DNA of 64,000 nucleotides from Methylobacterium phyllostachyos. GTDB lineage: Bacteria > Pseudomonadota > Alphaproteobacteria > Rhizobiales > Beijerinckiaceae. The number at the start of each line of letters is the position of its first letter. Position 1 is the first letter of the stretch. Both the position numbers and the translations under genes were made by a program. The stretch covers positions 150,566 to 214,565 of the forward strand of contig NZ_FNHS01000013.1 of assembly GCF_900103445.1 (NCBI RefSeq). Reading direction: 5' to 3'. The notes beneath the pieces are model-generated. The model saw nothing but the letters and a program-made list of their open reading frames with translations, was not told where the DNA came from and did no database searches. Positions 51,289 through 61,025 of the stretch are shown here, one piece after another.

Positions 51289-52380
51289 ATGTCGTTCAGC
51301 CCTGCGCCCGCCTCGGATCCGCGCCGCCCGGAGCCGATTCCACTGACTGTGCTCACCGGCTTCCTGGGAGCTGGTAAAACGACGCTGCTGAACCGGCTCC
51401 TGCGCGATCCCGCGCTGGCCGACACGGTGGTGATCGTCAACGAGTTCGGCGAGATCGGCCTCGACCACCTCCTGATCGAGGCCGTCGATGAGGACATGAT
51501 CCTGCTCGGCGCCGGTTGCCTGTGCTGTACGGTGCGGGGCGACCTGATCGCCACCCTCGAAGACCTCCTGCGCAAGCGTGACAACAGGCGGATCGGTCCG
51601 TTCCGCCGGGTGGTGATCGAGACGACCGGCCTCGCCGACCCTGCGCCAATTCTGCATGCGCTGATCTACCACCCCTATCTCGTGCTTCGGTTTCGCCTCC
51701 AGGCCGTGGTGACGGTGGTGGATGCGGTGACGGGGGCCGATACCCTCGATGCGCATCCCGAGGCGGTGCGGCAAGCAGCCATCGCCGACCAGATCGTGCT
51801 CGCCAAGACCGATCTCGCCGGAGATACCGCCGGGATCCGAGCGCGGCTCGCCGCCCTCAATCCAGTCGCGCCGATCGTCGCGCCGGATGCTCCGGCCGAC
51901 GCATTGCTTGGCGGCCTGTTCGGCCTCGACGGCAAGGGGGCCGACGTGCGCAGGTGGCTGGGCGACGCGGCCCTTTCGCATCCTGACCACGGCGCCGACG
52001 TCAATCGGCACGACGCTTCGATTCAGGCCATCTGCCTGACGAGCGCGGCGCCGGTACCGCGCGCCGCCTTCGAGATGTTCATGGACCTGTTGCGATCGGG
52101 ACATGGACCGAAGCTGCTTAGGCTTAAGGGTATCGTGGCGCTTGCCGACGATCCCGAACGACCCCTCGTGGTGCATGGCGTACAGCACGTCTTCCATGCC
52201 CCGCTCACCCTTTCCTGCTGGCCCGATCCCGACCACACATCCCGACTCATCTTGATCCTGCGGGATCTCGACCCGGCCTTCGTCCAGCGGCTCTGGGATG
52301 CGTTCCTCGGACGGCCGCGTATCGACGCGCCGGATGCTGCAGCACTCTCCCACAATCCCCTCGCCATCCCGGGCTTTTGA
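51289..52380 (+). CDS. CobW/G3E-family GTPase (putative metal chaperone)
   Basis: A 363-residue G3E P-loop GTPase. Walker A is GFLGAGKTT at residues 24-32, the metal-binding CXCC motif is GCLCC at 76-80, and ETTGLADPAP and the NKxD-like LAKTDLAG follow. The C-terminal CobW domain (about 255-345) ends in DPAFVQRLWDAF. COG0523 proteins insert or distribute Zn or other metals. No Zur box or target gene is visible beside it, so the metal cannot be assigned. Confidence 0.92.
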   Translation: MSFSPAPASDPRRPEPIPLTVLTGFLGAGKTTLLNRLLRDPALADTVVIVNEFGEIGLDHLLIEAVDEDMILLGAGCLCCTVRGDLIATLEDLLRKRDNRRIGPFRRVVIETTGLADPAPILHALIYHPYLVLRFRLQAVVTVVDAVTGADTLDAHPEAVRQAAIADQIVLAKTDLAGDTAGIRARLAALNPVAPIVAPDAPADALLGGLFGLDGKGADVRRWLGDAALSHPDHGADVNRHDASIQAICLTSAAPVPRAAFEMFMDLLRSGHGPKLLRLKGIVALADDPERPLVVHGVQHVFHAPLTLSCWPDPDHTSRLILILRDLDPAFVQRLWDAFLGRPRIDAPDAAALSHNPLAIPGF

Positions 52381-52484
52381 CGCGCGCCGCGCGGCACCGA
52401 CCTTGAAACGCTCCGTCCAGGTTGCGCCTCAGGGGCGCCGAAGCGTCCCGATATGGGACGGAGCGTCGAAAGGCAGGACACGCG

Positions 52485-53282
52485 ATGGCGCCACGCTTCA
52501 CCGTGATACAGGGCGGTCTGTCCGAGCAGGCCGAGCCCGCGGGGCAGCGGACATGGCAAGTCCTGGATCGGGCCGCCGGGTGGCAGGTCGATCTGCGCAG
52601 GCTCGAAGGCGTGGATGCGCATGCGGGTTCTGCGCGACGGGCCGTGCTGGTCCGGAACATCGGGACCGATCCGCGCCGCGACTTCGATCACCTACCGCCC
52701 CTGGCTCAGCACCGTTCGGCTGGCCATAGCGTCGCGCTCGCCTGGGACCGCGACGCCGAAATCGGGCGCGAAGTCTTTCAAGGTGTAGAGCCGTGGGCGA
52801 TGCCGTATCCGGTCCGGGGGGATCGCGCCCCTTCCTGCACACCCCCTGAGACGGAAATCGCCGGGCTTGTCGCGCAAGCGGCCGCTGAGGCTGTCGATCG
52901 GGCTGTGAAGGCGCGCCTCCGGACGCTGCGGCGGCCGATCCGCCTCGTCGGCGCGGCCGAGCCCGTCCGGGTCTCATCGCCGGTTCGTCCCGCGCCGGCA
53001 GCGAACCGTTCGACGCGTCCGCCCACGGTTCCGGCCACGGCGTTCATCGGGATCCGTCCTGTCGGATGGGACGCAGCCGCCGCCCCGGTCCGCCCGCTGA
53101 CCGAGTCGGCGGCTCTGCGCGACCCGGCTGCGGTCTCGCAAGGCCGCCTGGTCGGTCGTTTCTTCAGAGGTTGGGGGGCGCTGCGGATCGAATTCCTCCG
53201 GCGGGCCGGTGAGGTCGTTGCCGGCACACGCCGTCTCGGAACCGGCGCGGCGTCGGCGCCGTGGCGTCGGGCACGGGCCTGA
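52485..53282 (+). CDS. hypothetical protein
   Basis: A 265-residue protein without signal peptide or membrane segment, rich in Ala, Arg and Pro. It starts MAPRFTVIQGG at ATG 52485 behind an AGGCAGGA sequence. The middle (about 150-215) is low-complexity; the C-terminus is strongly basic (RRARA). No domain is recognised. It lies between the CobW gene and nth, all on the plus strand, and may be co-transcribed with either. Confidence 0.65.
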   Translation: MAPRFTVIQGGLSEQAEPAGQRTWQVLDRAAGWQVDLRRLEGVDAHAGSARRAVLVRNIGTDPRRDFDHLPPLAQHRSAGHSVALAWDRDAEIGREVFQGVEPWAMPYPVRGDRAPSCTPPETEIAGLVAQAAAEAVDRAVKARLRTLRRPIRLVGAAEPVRVSSPVRPAPAANRSTRPPTVPATAFIGIRPVGWDAAAAPVRPLTESAALRDPAAVSQGRLVGRFFRGWGALRIEFLRRAGEVVAGTRRLGTGAASAPWRRARA

Positions 53283-53345
53283 ACGGTCAATCCGCCGCGC
53301 GGGCGCGACCTGTCGGGCTTCCAGGCTGAACGCTAGCTCCCCGGT

Positions 53346-54056
53346 ATGGCGCGCGACACCCTCCACGGCCTCCGATCAAACCCAGCCCGGTCGCGCGCCA
53401 CGTCCGCGCTGCCGCCCGATAGCGGCCAAGCCGACCGGGTCGTCGCCGTGATGGCGCGTCTCTGCGAAGCCGATCCGGATCCGAAGGCCGGATTCGACGA
53501 CAGCGATCCGTTCCGGCTGCTCGTGACCGTGCTGCTCTCGGCACAGTCCACGGGCCCGACGGTGGCCCGCATCGCCGAGTTGCTGTTCACCGCCGTTCGC
53601 GATCCCGCCGGCATGCTGGAGCTGGGTGAGGCGCGCATCACCGAGATCATCCGGCCGGTCGGCCTCGGGCCCTCGAAGGCGCGCAACATCGTCAAGCTGT
53701 CGGCCGCGCTGATCTCGGAGTTCGGCGGCACCGTGCCGCGCAGCGCGATCGAGATGCGCCGTCTCCCGGGCATCGGCCGCAAGAGTGCAGAGGTGACGGC
53801 GAACTTTGCCTTCCACGAGCCGGTGATCGCGGTCGATACGCACGTGTTCCGGGTCTCGAACCGGATCCCGCTCGCTGCCGGTGCCACCGTGGATGCCGTC
53901 GCCGACGGGCTCGCGCGGATCGTGCCGGAGCGGTTCAAGGACGGAGCCCATGTCTGGCTGTTCCGCCACGGCCGCGACACCTGCACGGCCCGGAAGCCCG
54001 CCTGTCCGCGATGTGTGGTCTCGGATCTGTGCCTGTGGCCAGGTAAAGCGCTTTGA
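53346..54056 (+). CDS. nth: endonuclease III
   Basis: A 236-residue bifunctional DNA glycosylase/AP lyase of base excision repair, which removes oxidised pyrimidines. The helix-hairpin-helix LPGIGRKSAEV contains catalytic K146; D164 is in AVDTHVFRV. The C-terminal [4Fe-4S] cluster loop has the C-x6-C-x2-C-x5-C pattern (CTARKPACPRC, then C five residues on). A 25-residue basic N-terminal extension precedes the core. It converges with the HPr gene. Confidence 0.97.
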   Translation: MARDTLHGLRSNPARSRATSALPPDSGQADRVVAVMARLCEADPDPKAGFDDSDPFRLLVTVLLSAQSTGPTVARIAELLFTAVRDPAGMLELGEARITEIIRPVGLGPSKARNIVKLSAALISEFGGTVPRSAIEMRRLPGIGRKSAEVTANFAFHEPVIAVDTHVFRVSNRIPLAAGATVDAVADGLARIVPERFKDGAHVWLFRHGRDTCTARKPACPRCVVSDLCLWPGKAL

Positions 54057-54076
54057 ACGCGAGGACCCGAGGGCGG

Positions 54077-54394
54077 TTACTCGTCCTCGCCGAACCGGTT
54101 CGCGAGTAGCGCCTCGATGGCATCGAGGCACGCCTGGGCATCCTGGCCGACGGCGGTGACGGCGATGCGCGTGCCCATGGCCGCGCCCAGAGTCAGTAGG
54201 CCCATGATCGAGCGTCCGCCGACCGTCTCGCCCGCCCGGGTGACCGTCACTGCGGCGTGGTAGCGCTCGACGGTCTGCACGAACTTCGCGGAGGCCCGGG
54301 CGTGCAGGCCGCGCCGGTTGATGATCGGCAGCATCCGCAGGAGGCCGCCTTCCGGCACCGGGGGATCGTCATCCGTCTCGAAAAGATCGTCCAT
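54077..54394 (-). CDS. HPr-family phosphocarrier protein
   Basis: A 105-residue HPr domain protein that carries phosphate from enzyme I to EIIA-type proteins. The phospho-His is H31 in RRGLHARASAKFV and the regulatory Ser is S62 in GGRSIMGLLTLG. A 20-residue acidic N-terminal extension precedes the domain; starting at the internal Met (MLPIINRRG) would give the usual 85-residue form. In alphaproteobacteria HPr belongs to the nitrogen-type PTS and usually lies beside hprK and an EIIA gene. Neither is here. Confidence 0.93.
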   Translation of the reverse strand: MDDLFETDDDPPVPEGGLLRMLPIINRRGLHARASAKFVQTVERYHAAVTVTRAGETVGGRSIMGLLTLGAAMGTRIAVTAVGQDAQACLDAIEALLANRFGEDE

Positions 54395-54498
54395 CGTCCT
54401 GGGTGTTTCCCGCCCGATCCGCGGCTGTCGCGACCGCTTGCGCCGAACCTAAATCTTTGACCGGGCATGTCTATCCCGCAGGATTGCCGGTCTGCGCC

Positions 54499-57400
54499 TT
54501 ACCACTCGTATTCGGCGCCGACGCCGAGGCTGGTCCGGCCGTCGCTGCCGGCCTCGCCCTTCAGCTTGATCCGCCGGGTGACGTCGAAATCGACGCCCAC
54601 CGCCGTGTCAGCAGGCTTGGCGCCAGCCTTCACCCCGACGCTGACCCGGTCGGAGATGTAGCGCGAGGCGCCGAGCGCCGGGCCGCCGCTCGCCCCTGTC
54701 GAGACGTCGAGGCTGTCGAGGCCGAGCCCCTTGCGCGCCTGTTCGAACACGTCCGGTCCGGCCGCCCCGCCCGAGAGCTGCGCGACCGCCTGGGCGAGCT
54801 GCAACGCCTGGAACGGTGACAGGCCGCCAGCAGCCTTCTTGAAGAGCAGGCGCGACAGGATCTCGTCCTGCGGTAGCACCGGATCGGAGGTCAGGGCGAA
54901 TTGCGGCGCGTCGGCCGGTCCAGTTACCGCGACTCGGGCGGTCACGTCGCCGGCCTTGGTCTCGGCGGCGAAATCGAGTTCCGGCGTGGTCAGGCTGCCC
55001 GCGAAGGTCAGGCGGCCCCGGCTGAAATCCAAGCGCTGTCCGACAAGTTCGAAGCGGCCGCGCCGCATCGCGAAGGCGCCGACCGCGTTGGGCGCGAGCG
55101 ATGTACCGGTGACCCGCAGCGATCCACCGAGTTCGGCATCGATCCCGCGCCCGCGCACGAAGAAATGGCTCGGGGCATCGACCGTCACGTCGAGGGTGGC
55201 ATCGAAGGGGACGGCGGGCTTCTTCGGCCGGCGTCCGGGCGCCGCCTTGCGCTCGGCCCGCCGGGCCAGCCGCACGCGCACCTCCGGCGGCGTGTTGACG
55301 TGGCGCACGCCCGGTAGGGGACGCACCGTGGCCGGCAACCGATCCGGCACGGCGACGTCGATCGAGGCGACATCGACGCGGCCGGAAATACGCGGCGTCC
55401 GGGCCAGCGGTCCGGCTAGGGTCAGGTCGAGGCTCGACACGGCGGTCATGAGCGGGCTCGACACAAGCTCGGCCCTATCGGCGACGACGCGGAACTGGCC
55501 GGGGAAATCGGGTTCGAGCGCCACCCGACCCGTCACCGAGACCCGGCCGCCATTGCGAGTCGCCGCCGTAAGGCGCTCCACACTCAGACTGTCACCCCGG
55601 CCGGTCACCCGTCCCTCGATGCCCGTCAGGCGAATGCCGTTGAGCGGATCGGTGAAGCTGCCGGCGGTGAGGATCGCTGCGCCCTGCGCCCGTGGAGCGG
55701 CCAGCGTGCCGGTGACGCCGCCGTCGATCGTGATCTTCCCAGCGACGCTCTGACCGCCGACGCTCAGCAAGGAGTTGGCCAGCGCCGCATCGAGGGTGCC
55801 CCGGGCGTGGAGGTCGAGCGCGCCACCGGTCTCGACCGGAAACGTGCCCGCGACCGTCAGGGCGACGCCGGGACCCGCATTCATGCGGCCATCGAGGCTG
55901 CCCTGCCCGCCTGACACGGTACCCCTGGCGCTGGCACTCACCGGCGGCAAGCCAGCCTTCCGCGTCTGTGGTGCCACGAGCTTGGACACCGTCACTGCGT
56001 AGCGACCCTCCGGCCTGTCCGCCGGTCCGTGCAGCTCGGCATCTCCGTCGAGCGTGCCGGAGAGGGCGAGGTCGGGCGCGGCGATTCGCGCGAGCGACAG
56101 GGGCAGCGCTCGGATAGCGACCCGCAGATCGAGATCGCGCCCCACCCGTCCGTCGAGGGAGACCCGTCCGGACCCCGCCGCGATGGCGAACCGATCAATC
56201 ACCGCACCGCCATCCCGCAGGGTGATCGTGGCTGGGCCGGACAAGGCGAAGCGGTCGCCTCCGCGGGCGGCGGCGAGGCGCTGGACCTCGATGCGAGTCT
56301 CATCGGCTGGGACGATGCGCGCAGCCCCGTCGAGGCCGAAGCCCCGGGCTTTCGCGGTCACAGTGACGTCGCTGAAGGCCGGGCTTCCGGCAGCCAGGAG
56401 CCGGACCGAGTCGATCTGCTGGCCGGCGGCGACCAACCGGTCGGCATCGAGATGCCCGTCGAGGACCGGATGGGCGCGCAGGTCGCGGCCCCTCAGATCG
56501 GCATCGAGGCGTGTCAGGGCGTAACCGCCGTAGCGCAGGGCCGCCCCAGTCCCCCGGATGACGGCATCCTGGCGACCATCGTCGCGGGCCAGCGTCACGG
56601 CCACGTCGAGGCGGCCGGCTATCGGCTCAGGCGTGAGCGGCGAGACATCCTCCAGGTTCGCCGCCCGCACCGTCAGCGAGCCAGCCGAGAGCCAGGTATC
56701 GGTTGCGACCGCAGCGTTGCCCGCCACCGCCACCGAACCGAGATTGAGCGCCAGCCGGTCGAGCACCCAATCCGCGCCGACGCGGGCGCCGTGCGCCTCG
56801 CCGGTCAGCGGCTTGCCGGCGACGTCGCCTAAGAGTTGCAGGCTACCCTCGGGCGCTAGGAGGGCATCCTTGAGCAGGGCCTCGACGCGCAGGTTGCGGA
56901 TGGGTTTGCCGTCCGCCGTGGCGGCGGGGGCAGTGACCACCGCCGCAAGATCCGGGTGCTCCAGGGAGCCGGTGAGGCGCGCATCGACGGCGGCGCGCCC
57001 GGTGAGACGACCGTCGAGATCCGCGAGGCTCCGCAGGTCCAGCCGGCCCGCGACATCGGCCGTCTGCGAAGTCGCCGCACCCTGCAGCGTTGCGGTGAGA
57101 CCCTGCCCCTCCAAGCGCAGGTGATCGAACCCGTAGCCGTCATAGGATTGCGACATCCGCCCCTGGAGGGAGGGCGTCCGTCCGAGCACCCGGTCGACTG
57201 CCGCGATCCCGGTGGCGAGGCCCGCAGTGGTGACCGTGAGATCGGCCGCGATGGCCTTGCGCGCCGGATCCCCGCTGAGCCGCGCCTTGGCATCGAGGGA
57301 GCCGGCGAGCCCGCGCCCGGCGAGGCCGGAGAAGACCGCGAGATCCGGCAGCGCGGCGTCAAGCGTGCCGCCCAGCGTGTTCTGGCCGATCCGGCCGGTA

Positions 57401-58848
57401 TAGCCCGCCCGGGCGGTCTCGGATTCGAGCCGGAGCGTCGATACGTCGATCACCCCATCCGGACCGGCCGCCGCCCTGAGGGTGAGCTGCGCCCGGCTTC
57501 CGAGGGCCCGACGGAGGGCCGGGTCCGCCAGCCGCAGGCCCTCGACCTTACCGTCGGCGGTGATCACGAATTGCTGGGCCGGCGGCTCGCCCCGAGGCGT
57601 GACGTCCAGCCGTGCCTCGACCCGCTCGAGGGCGGAATCGCGGCTGCGCAGGCCCGCCGCATCGAGGGTGCCGCGGATCGTCGGCGTCGCGACCGGCCCC
57701 TTGAGACTGCCGTCGAAGACGAGCTTACCGATCTCAGCCTCGCCCGCGCGCGTCACGCCGCCGTCGGTCGGCAACGCCCGCGCCTGCAGGGTGAGGTCGG
57801 CGACGCGATCCGCCGTCAGGCTGCCGCCAGCCGTGAGCCGGGCGGTACGGGAGGTCAGCTCCAGCCGGTCGATCCGGAAGGCGCCGCTGTCAGCGAAGGC
57901 AAAGCCGCCTGCGAGCTGCGTCGTGCCCGCGAACACGGAAGCGGCCGGGCCCGGCACAAGACCCTCGACGCGGGCCGCAAGGTCGAGGGCGAGGCGCCGC
58001 TCGGCGCCGATCCGCGAGATCTTGGCGCCGCCCTTCGCGCCGATCTCGGGGCCGGCCGCGAAATCGAGTTTGGCGGACCACGCGTCGAGCGTCCCGGTCC
58101 CGTCGAGGTCGAAGTTGATGGGCGGTGTGCCGGGGATGTTGGCCGCCTTCGAGAGCAGGCCACCCGCGGGCTCCACCAGATTCGCCTTCAGCTCCAGCCG
58201 GTCGCCGGTCGGCACGTAGAGCAGGCTGAGCAGGAAGCGCCCGGCGGCGTCGAGGCGCTGCGCCCGGGCCTTGAGCTCCAGCCCCTCGCTCGCCGCGCCG
58301 AGCTTGGCGCGCCCCTCGGCGGACAACCGCGCGGGCTGCCCGGCGACCGGCTCGCCGAGAATCAGCTCGCCGAGCTTGAAATCCTTGATCTCGACCTTCA
58401 CGGGCAGGTCTGGAAGCAGCTTCCCGTCCGGCTTGGCCTCCGGCGGGGTCGGGCCGGGAACGGGGCGGCGCAGCACCTGGATCTGCCCGATCTCAAGGCT
58501 GTCGACCTCCAGCCGACCCGACAGCAGGGCGAGCCGCCGCCAGACGATCCGGGCCTTGTCGAGCTTCAGCCAGACGCCGTCACTGTCGCTCACGGCGACA
58601 TCTCGGATGGTGGCGTCCGAGGACAGAGCGCCGTCGATCGCGCCGATGGCGACGCGCGACGATGGTGTGGACAGGGCCCGGGACAGGAGCCCGCCGAGAA
58701 CGGACTTGTCGCCCTCGTCAGCGCGCGTTCCCGTGGCGACGGCGGTCCCCAGGATGGCGAGGCAGAGCAGGACGAGCAACAAGCCCGCGGGTGCGGGGTT
58801 GGAGACAGTCCTTCGGTGTGGTCCGGTGCGGCCGCGTAGATCAGCCAT
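54499..58848 (-). CDS. tamB: translocation and assembly module subunit TamB
   Basis: A 1449-residue AsmA-like/TamB protein spanning the periplasm. An N-terminal signal-anchor (LLLVLLCLAILGTAVA, about 22-38) is followed by long repetitive beta-helical sequence (TGTLDAW, LDGRMN, IEGRVTGRGD patterns) and a conserved C-terminal TamB domain (about 1110-1449) ending YISDRVSVGV ... GAEYEW. With TamA it inserts outer-membrane proteins or moves phospholipids to the outer membrane. It begins immediately after the tamA stop codon. The length is typical for alphaproteobacteria. Confidence 0.95.
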   Translation of the reverse strand: MADLRGRTGPHRRTVSNPAPAGLLLVLLCLAILGTAVATGTRADEGDKSVLGGLLSRALSTPSSRVAIGAIDGALSSDATIRDVAVSDSDGVWLKLDKARIVWRRLALLSGRLEVDSLEIGQIQVLRRPVPGPTPPEAKPDGKLLPDLPVKVEIKDFKLGELILGEPVAGQPARLSAEGRAKLGAASEGLELKARAQRLDAAGRFLLSLLYVPTGDRLELKANLVEPAGGLLSKAANIPGTPPINFDLDGTGTLDAWSAKLDFAAGPEIGAKGGAKISRIGAERRLALDLAARVEGLVPGPAASVFAGTTQLAGGFAFADSGAFRIDRLELTSRTARLTAGGSLTADRVADLTLQARALPTDGGVTRAGEAEIGKLVFDGSLKGPVATPTIRGTLDAAGLRSRDSALERVEARLDVTPRGEPPAQQFVITADGKVEGLRLADPALRRALGSRAQLTLRAAAGPDGVIDVSTLRLESETARAGYTGRIGQNTLGGTLDAALPDLAVFSGLAGRGLAGSLDAKARLSGDPARKAIAADLTVTTAGLATGIAAVDRVLGRTPSLQGRMSQSYDGYGFDHLRLEGQGLTATLQGAATSQTADVAGRLDLRSLADLDGRLTGRAAVDARLTGSLEHPDLAAVVTAPAATADGKPIRNLRVEALLKDALLAPEGSLQLLGDVAGKPLTGEAHGARVGADWVLDRLALNLGSVAVAGNAAVATDTWLSAGSLTVRAANLEDVSPLTPEPIAGRLDVAVTLARDDGRQDAVIRGTGAALRYGGYALTRLDADLRGRDLRAHPVLDGHLDADRLVAAGQQIDSVRLLAAGSPAFSDVTVTAKARGFGLDGAARIVPADETRIEVQRLAAARGGDRFALSGPATITLRDGGAVIDRFAIAAGSGRVSLDGRVGRDLDLRVAIRALPLSLARIAAPDLALSGTLDGDAELHGPADRPEGRYAVTVSKLVAPQTRKAGLPPVSASARGTVSGGQGSLDGRMNAGPGVALTVAGTFPVETGGALDLHARGTLDAALANSLLSVGGQSVAGKITIDGGVTGTLAAPRAQGAAILTAGSFTDPLNGIRLTGIEGRVTGRGDSLSVERLTAATRNGGRVSVTGRVALEPDFPGQFRVVADRAELVSSPLMTAVSSLDLTLAGPLARTPRISGRVDVASIDVAVPDRLPATVRPLPGVRHVNTPPEVRVRLARRAERKAAPGRRPKKPAVPFDATLDVTVDAPSHFFVRGRGIDAELGGSLRVTGTSLAPNAVGAFAMRRGRFELVGQRLDFSRGRLTFAGSLTTPELDFAAETKAGDVTARVAVTGPADAPQFALTSDPVLPQDEILSRLLFKKAAGGLSPFQALQLAQAVAQLSGGAAGPDVFEQARKGLGLDSLDVSTGASGGPALGASRYISDRVSVGVKAGAKPADTAVGVDFDVTRRIKLKGEAGSDGRTSLGVGAEYEW

Positions 58849-60852
58849 TCAGAACGCCTGCCCCAGGCTGAGATACAGAACCGCCGGACGGACGTGCCCA
58901 CCCTTGTAGGGGTCGAGCGGGAAGGCGAGATCCGCGCGGATCGGCCCGATCCCGGTGTAGTAGCGCAGGCCGATGCCGACCGATTTCCGGATCTTCTCCT
59001 CGAAATCCGGCAGCGCAGAGGCGAAGGCCGTGCCCGCGTCGAAGAACGGCACCACGCCGATTGTGTCGGTGACCTTGATGCGCGCCTCGACCGACGCCTC
59101 CAGCAGGCTGCGGCCGCCGATCGGCAGGTTGTAGGGTCCGATCGGCCCGAGGGTCCGGTAGGGATAGCCGCGCACCGAGCCGCCGCCACCCGCGAAGAAG
59201 CGGAAATTGTCGGGGATCTCGCCGAGCGGTGCGCCGGAGACCGAGCCGAACCCGATCCGCCCAGCCAGGATGTAGCGGGATTCGTCGTCCAGCGAATAAT
59301 AGGTCGAGCCCTGCGCCTTCGCGACGAGGATGCCGGGCGACGAAATCGCCCCCGGGTAGGCCGCGAGCGAGGCGATCGCCCGCACCCCGCGGGTTGGATC
59401 CAGGAGGTTGTCGGTCGAGTCGTAGGTGACCGAGGCCGGCACGCCGATCAGCCGGTAATTGACCGTGCCCAGCGCATCCTTGGAGCGGCCGACCTGCGCG
59501 TCGAGCCCGATCTGGGCCGAGAACGTGTCGGAGAACCGGTGCCGGATCGCCGCGGAGGCGCCGCCGCCATCGACCAGATAGCTCTGCTGCACCTCGCGGG
59601 TGACGAAGGCGTTAGCCAGCAGGTCGTTGCGCGAGCCCCAGAGCGCCGGCTGGACGTAGGTGGCGGAGAGACGGCCGCCGAGCCCGTTGGTGCCGATGCC
59701 GGCGATCTTGCGCTGGGTGGCGAACGGGTCGTTCCCAAGGCCGAGATAGTAGATGTCGGCGTCGATGCGGAATGTCTCGCCGCCGCCGAACAGGTTGCGG
59801 TTGGCGTAGTAGGCCCGCACCCCCGGTCCATCAACCGTGGAATAGCGCGCCGAGATGCCGATGAGATTGCGCTCCCGTTCCGTCACCTCGACGAAGAGCG
59901 GCAGGTTGCCGTCGGCGTCGAGCGCCGTGCCCTCGCGGACCCGCACGCCGCCGATCCCCTCGATCCGCGCCACCGACCGCCGGATCGCCGCGACCGCCTG
60001 CGGCGAATAGGGATCGCCCGGCTCCGCGTAGATGAAGGACCGGATCGTGGCCGGGTCGATCCCCGGTGCCCCGCTGACCGCCACCGGACCGAGGCCAGCG
60101 ACCGGGCCCGGAACGACCGTGAAGGTCACATCCATGACGTGGACGGAATCGTCCACCACCGGATCGCGGGTAATCACCTTGGCGAAGGGGTGACCCTGGG
60201 CGCGGAACTCATCGACGATCCGCGCCTCACGGGCCAGCACCGTGGCGGAGCGCGCCGGGACATCCTCATCGACGCGGGTGATCCGCGGCGGCAGGATCAC
60301 CTCCGGAAACGGGCGGCCGGCCGGATCGCGCACCACGATCCGACGCAGGTGATAGAGCGGCCCGAGATCGACCGCGATTCGAACTGGGACGAGACCGCGA
60401 TTGCGCCACGCCTCCGCGGCGCCAACCGCCGCAGCGTCCTGCCCCCCGACCGAGGCGCCGTCGATTCGGATCGCGACCGTGCCCTGGTAGTAGCCGTAGC
60501 CCGACAGGACATCGGCCAGCTTGGCGCGATCGGCCTCGGCCCGGCGCAGCAGCCCCTCCCCGTCCGGAGGCGGTTCCTGGCGAAGGCGGTAAAGGGTCGA
60601 CGTATCCTGCACGGCTTGGAGGACGTCGGAATCGTCGGTGCCGGTGATCCGTACGTTGTACGGCAGCGCTGAGGGGCTCGGCGCCGGCGGTTCGGGTTCG
60701 CTCCCGAACAGGCCGAACAGGTCGAAGGCCTGCGCCGGACGCGGTGCGGCCGCCAGCACCAGAAGCGCGCTTGCGCCGGCCAGCATCAGCCGTGGCAGCG
60801 CGCGATGCGTGCGGGCCCTGAATCCTGGGTTGGCGGAACCGGAAACGCGCAA
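58849..60852 (-). CDS. tamA: autotransporter assembly complex protein TamA (BamA family)
   Basis: A 667-residue outer-membrane protein of the Omp85 superfamily. A signal peptide (cut near AQA-FD) precedes POTRA domains (about 65-330) and a C-terminal 16-stranded barrel with family motifs such as FFAGGGGSVRGYPYRTLGP and YYTGIGPIRADLAFPL. It ends in Phe, as outer-membrane barrels do. The start is uncertain: TTG 60852 keeps basic residues before the signal helix; ATG 60786 would start directly at MLAGASALLVLAA. It lies just upstream of tamB in one operon. Confidence 0.94.
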   Translation of the reverse strand: MRVSGSANPGFRARTHRALPRLMLAGASALLVLAAAPRPAQAFDLFGLFGSEPEPPAPSPSALPYNVRITGTDDSDVLQAVQDTSTLYRLRQEPPPDGEGLLRRAEADRAKLADVLSGYGYYQGTVAIRIDGASVGGQDAAAVGAAEAWRNRGLVPVRIAVDLGPLYHLRRIVVRDPAGRPFPEVILPPRITRVDEDVPARSATVLAREARIVDEFRAQGHPFAKVITRDPVVDDSVHVMDVTFTVVPGPVAGLGPVAVSGAPGIDPATIRSFIYAEPGDPYSPQAVAAIRRSVARIEGIGGVRVREGTALDADGNLPLFVEVTERERNLIGISARYSTVDGPGVRAYYANRNLFGGGETFRIDADIYYLGLGNDPFATQRKIAGIGTNGLGGRLSATYVQPALWGSRNDLLANAFVTREVQQSYLVDGGGASAAIRHRFSDTFSAQIGLDAQVGRSKDALGTVNYRLIGVPASVTYDSTDNLLDPTRGVRAIASLAAYPGAISSPGILVAKAQGSTYYSLDDESRYILAGRIGFGSVSGAPLGEIPDNFRFFAGGGGSVRGYPYRTLGPIGPYNLPIGGRSLLEASVEARIKVTDTIGVVPFFDAGTAFASALPDFEEKIRKSVGIGLRYYTGIGPIRADLAFPLDPYKGGHVRPAVLYLSLGQAF

Positions 60853-61025
60853 ACCGCGCTCTTCAGTCCCGATGGAGGTCGGCCGTGCCGCCCGTCTGGA
60901 TCATCATCGCTGCTATCCCCCTACGCCGCGTGATCCGACGTACCCCAACCTATCTTAAGGCGCCGTGCCGCTCAGGCCAACTCTGCGGCGCGCGTCGTCC
61001 AAGGCCGATCGCGGGATCGGCGCGG

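Noticed and set aside
54499..60852. Long open frames on the plus strand opposite tamB and tamA
   Set aside because: They are antisense shadows produced by high GC third positions; their translations are Arg/Pro-rich without domains, while the minus-strand frames show clear TamB and TamA features.
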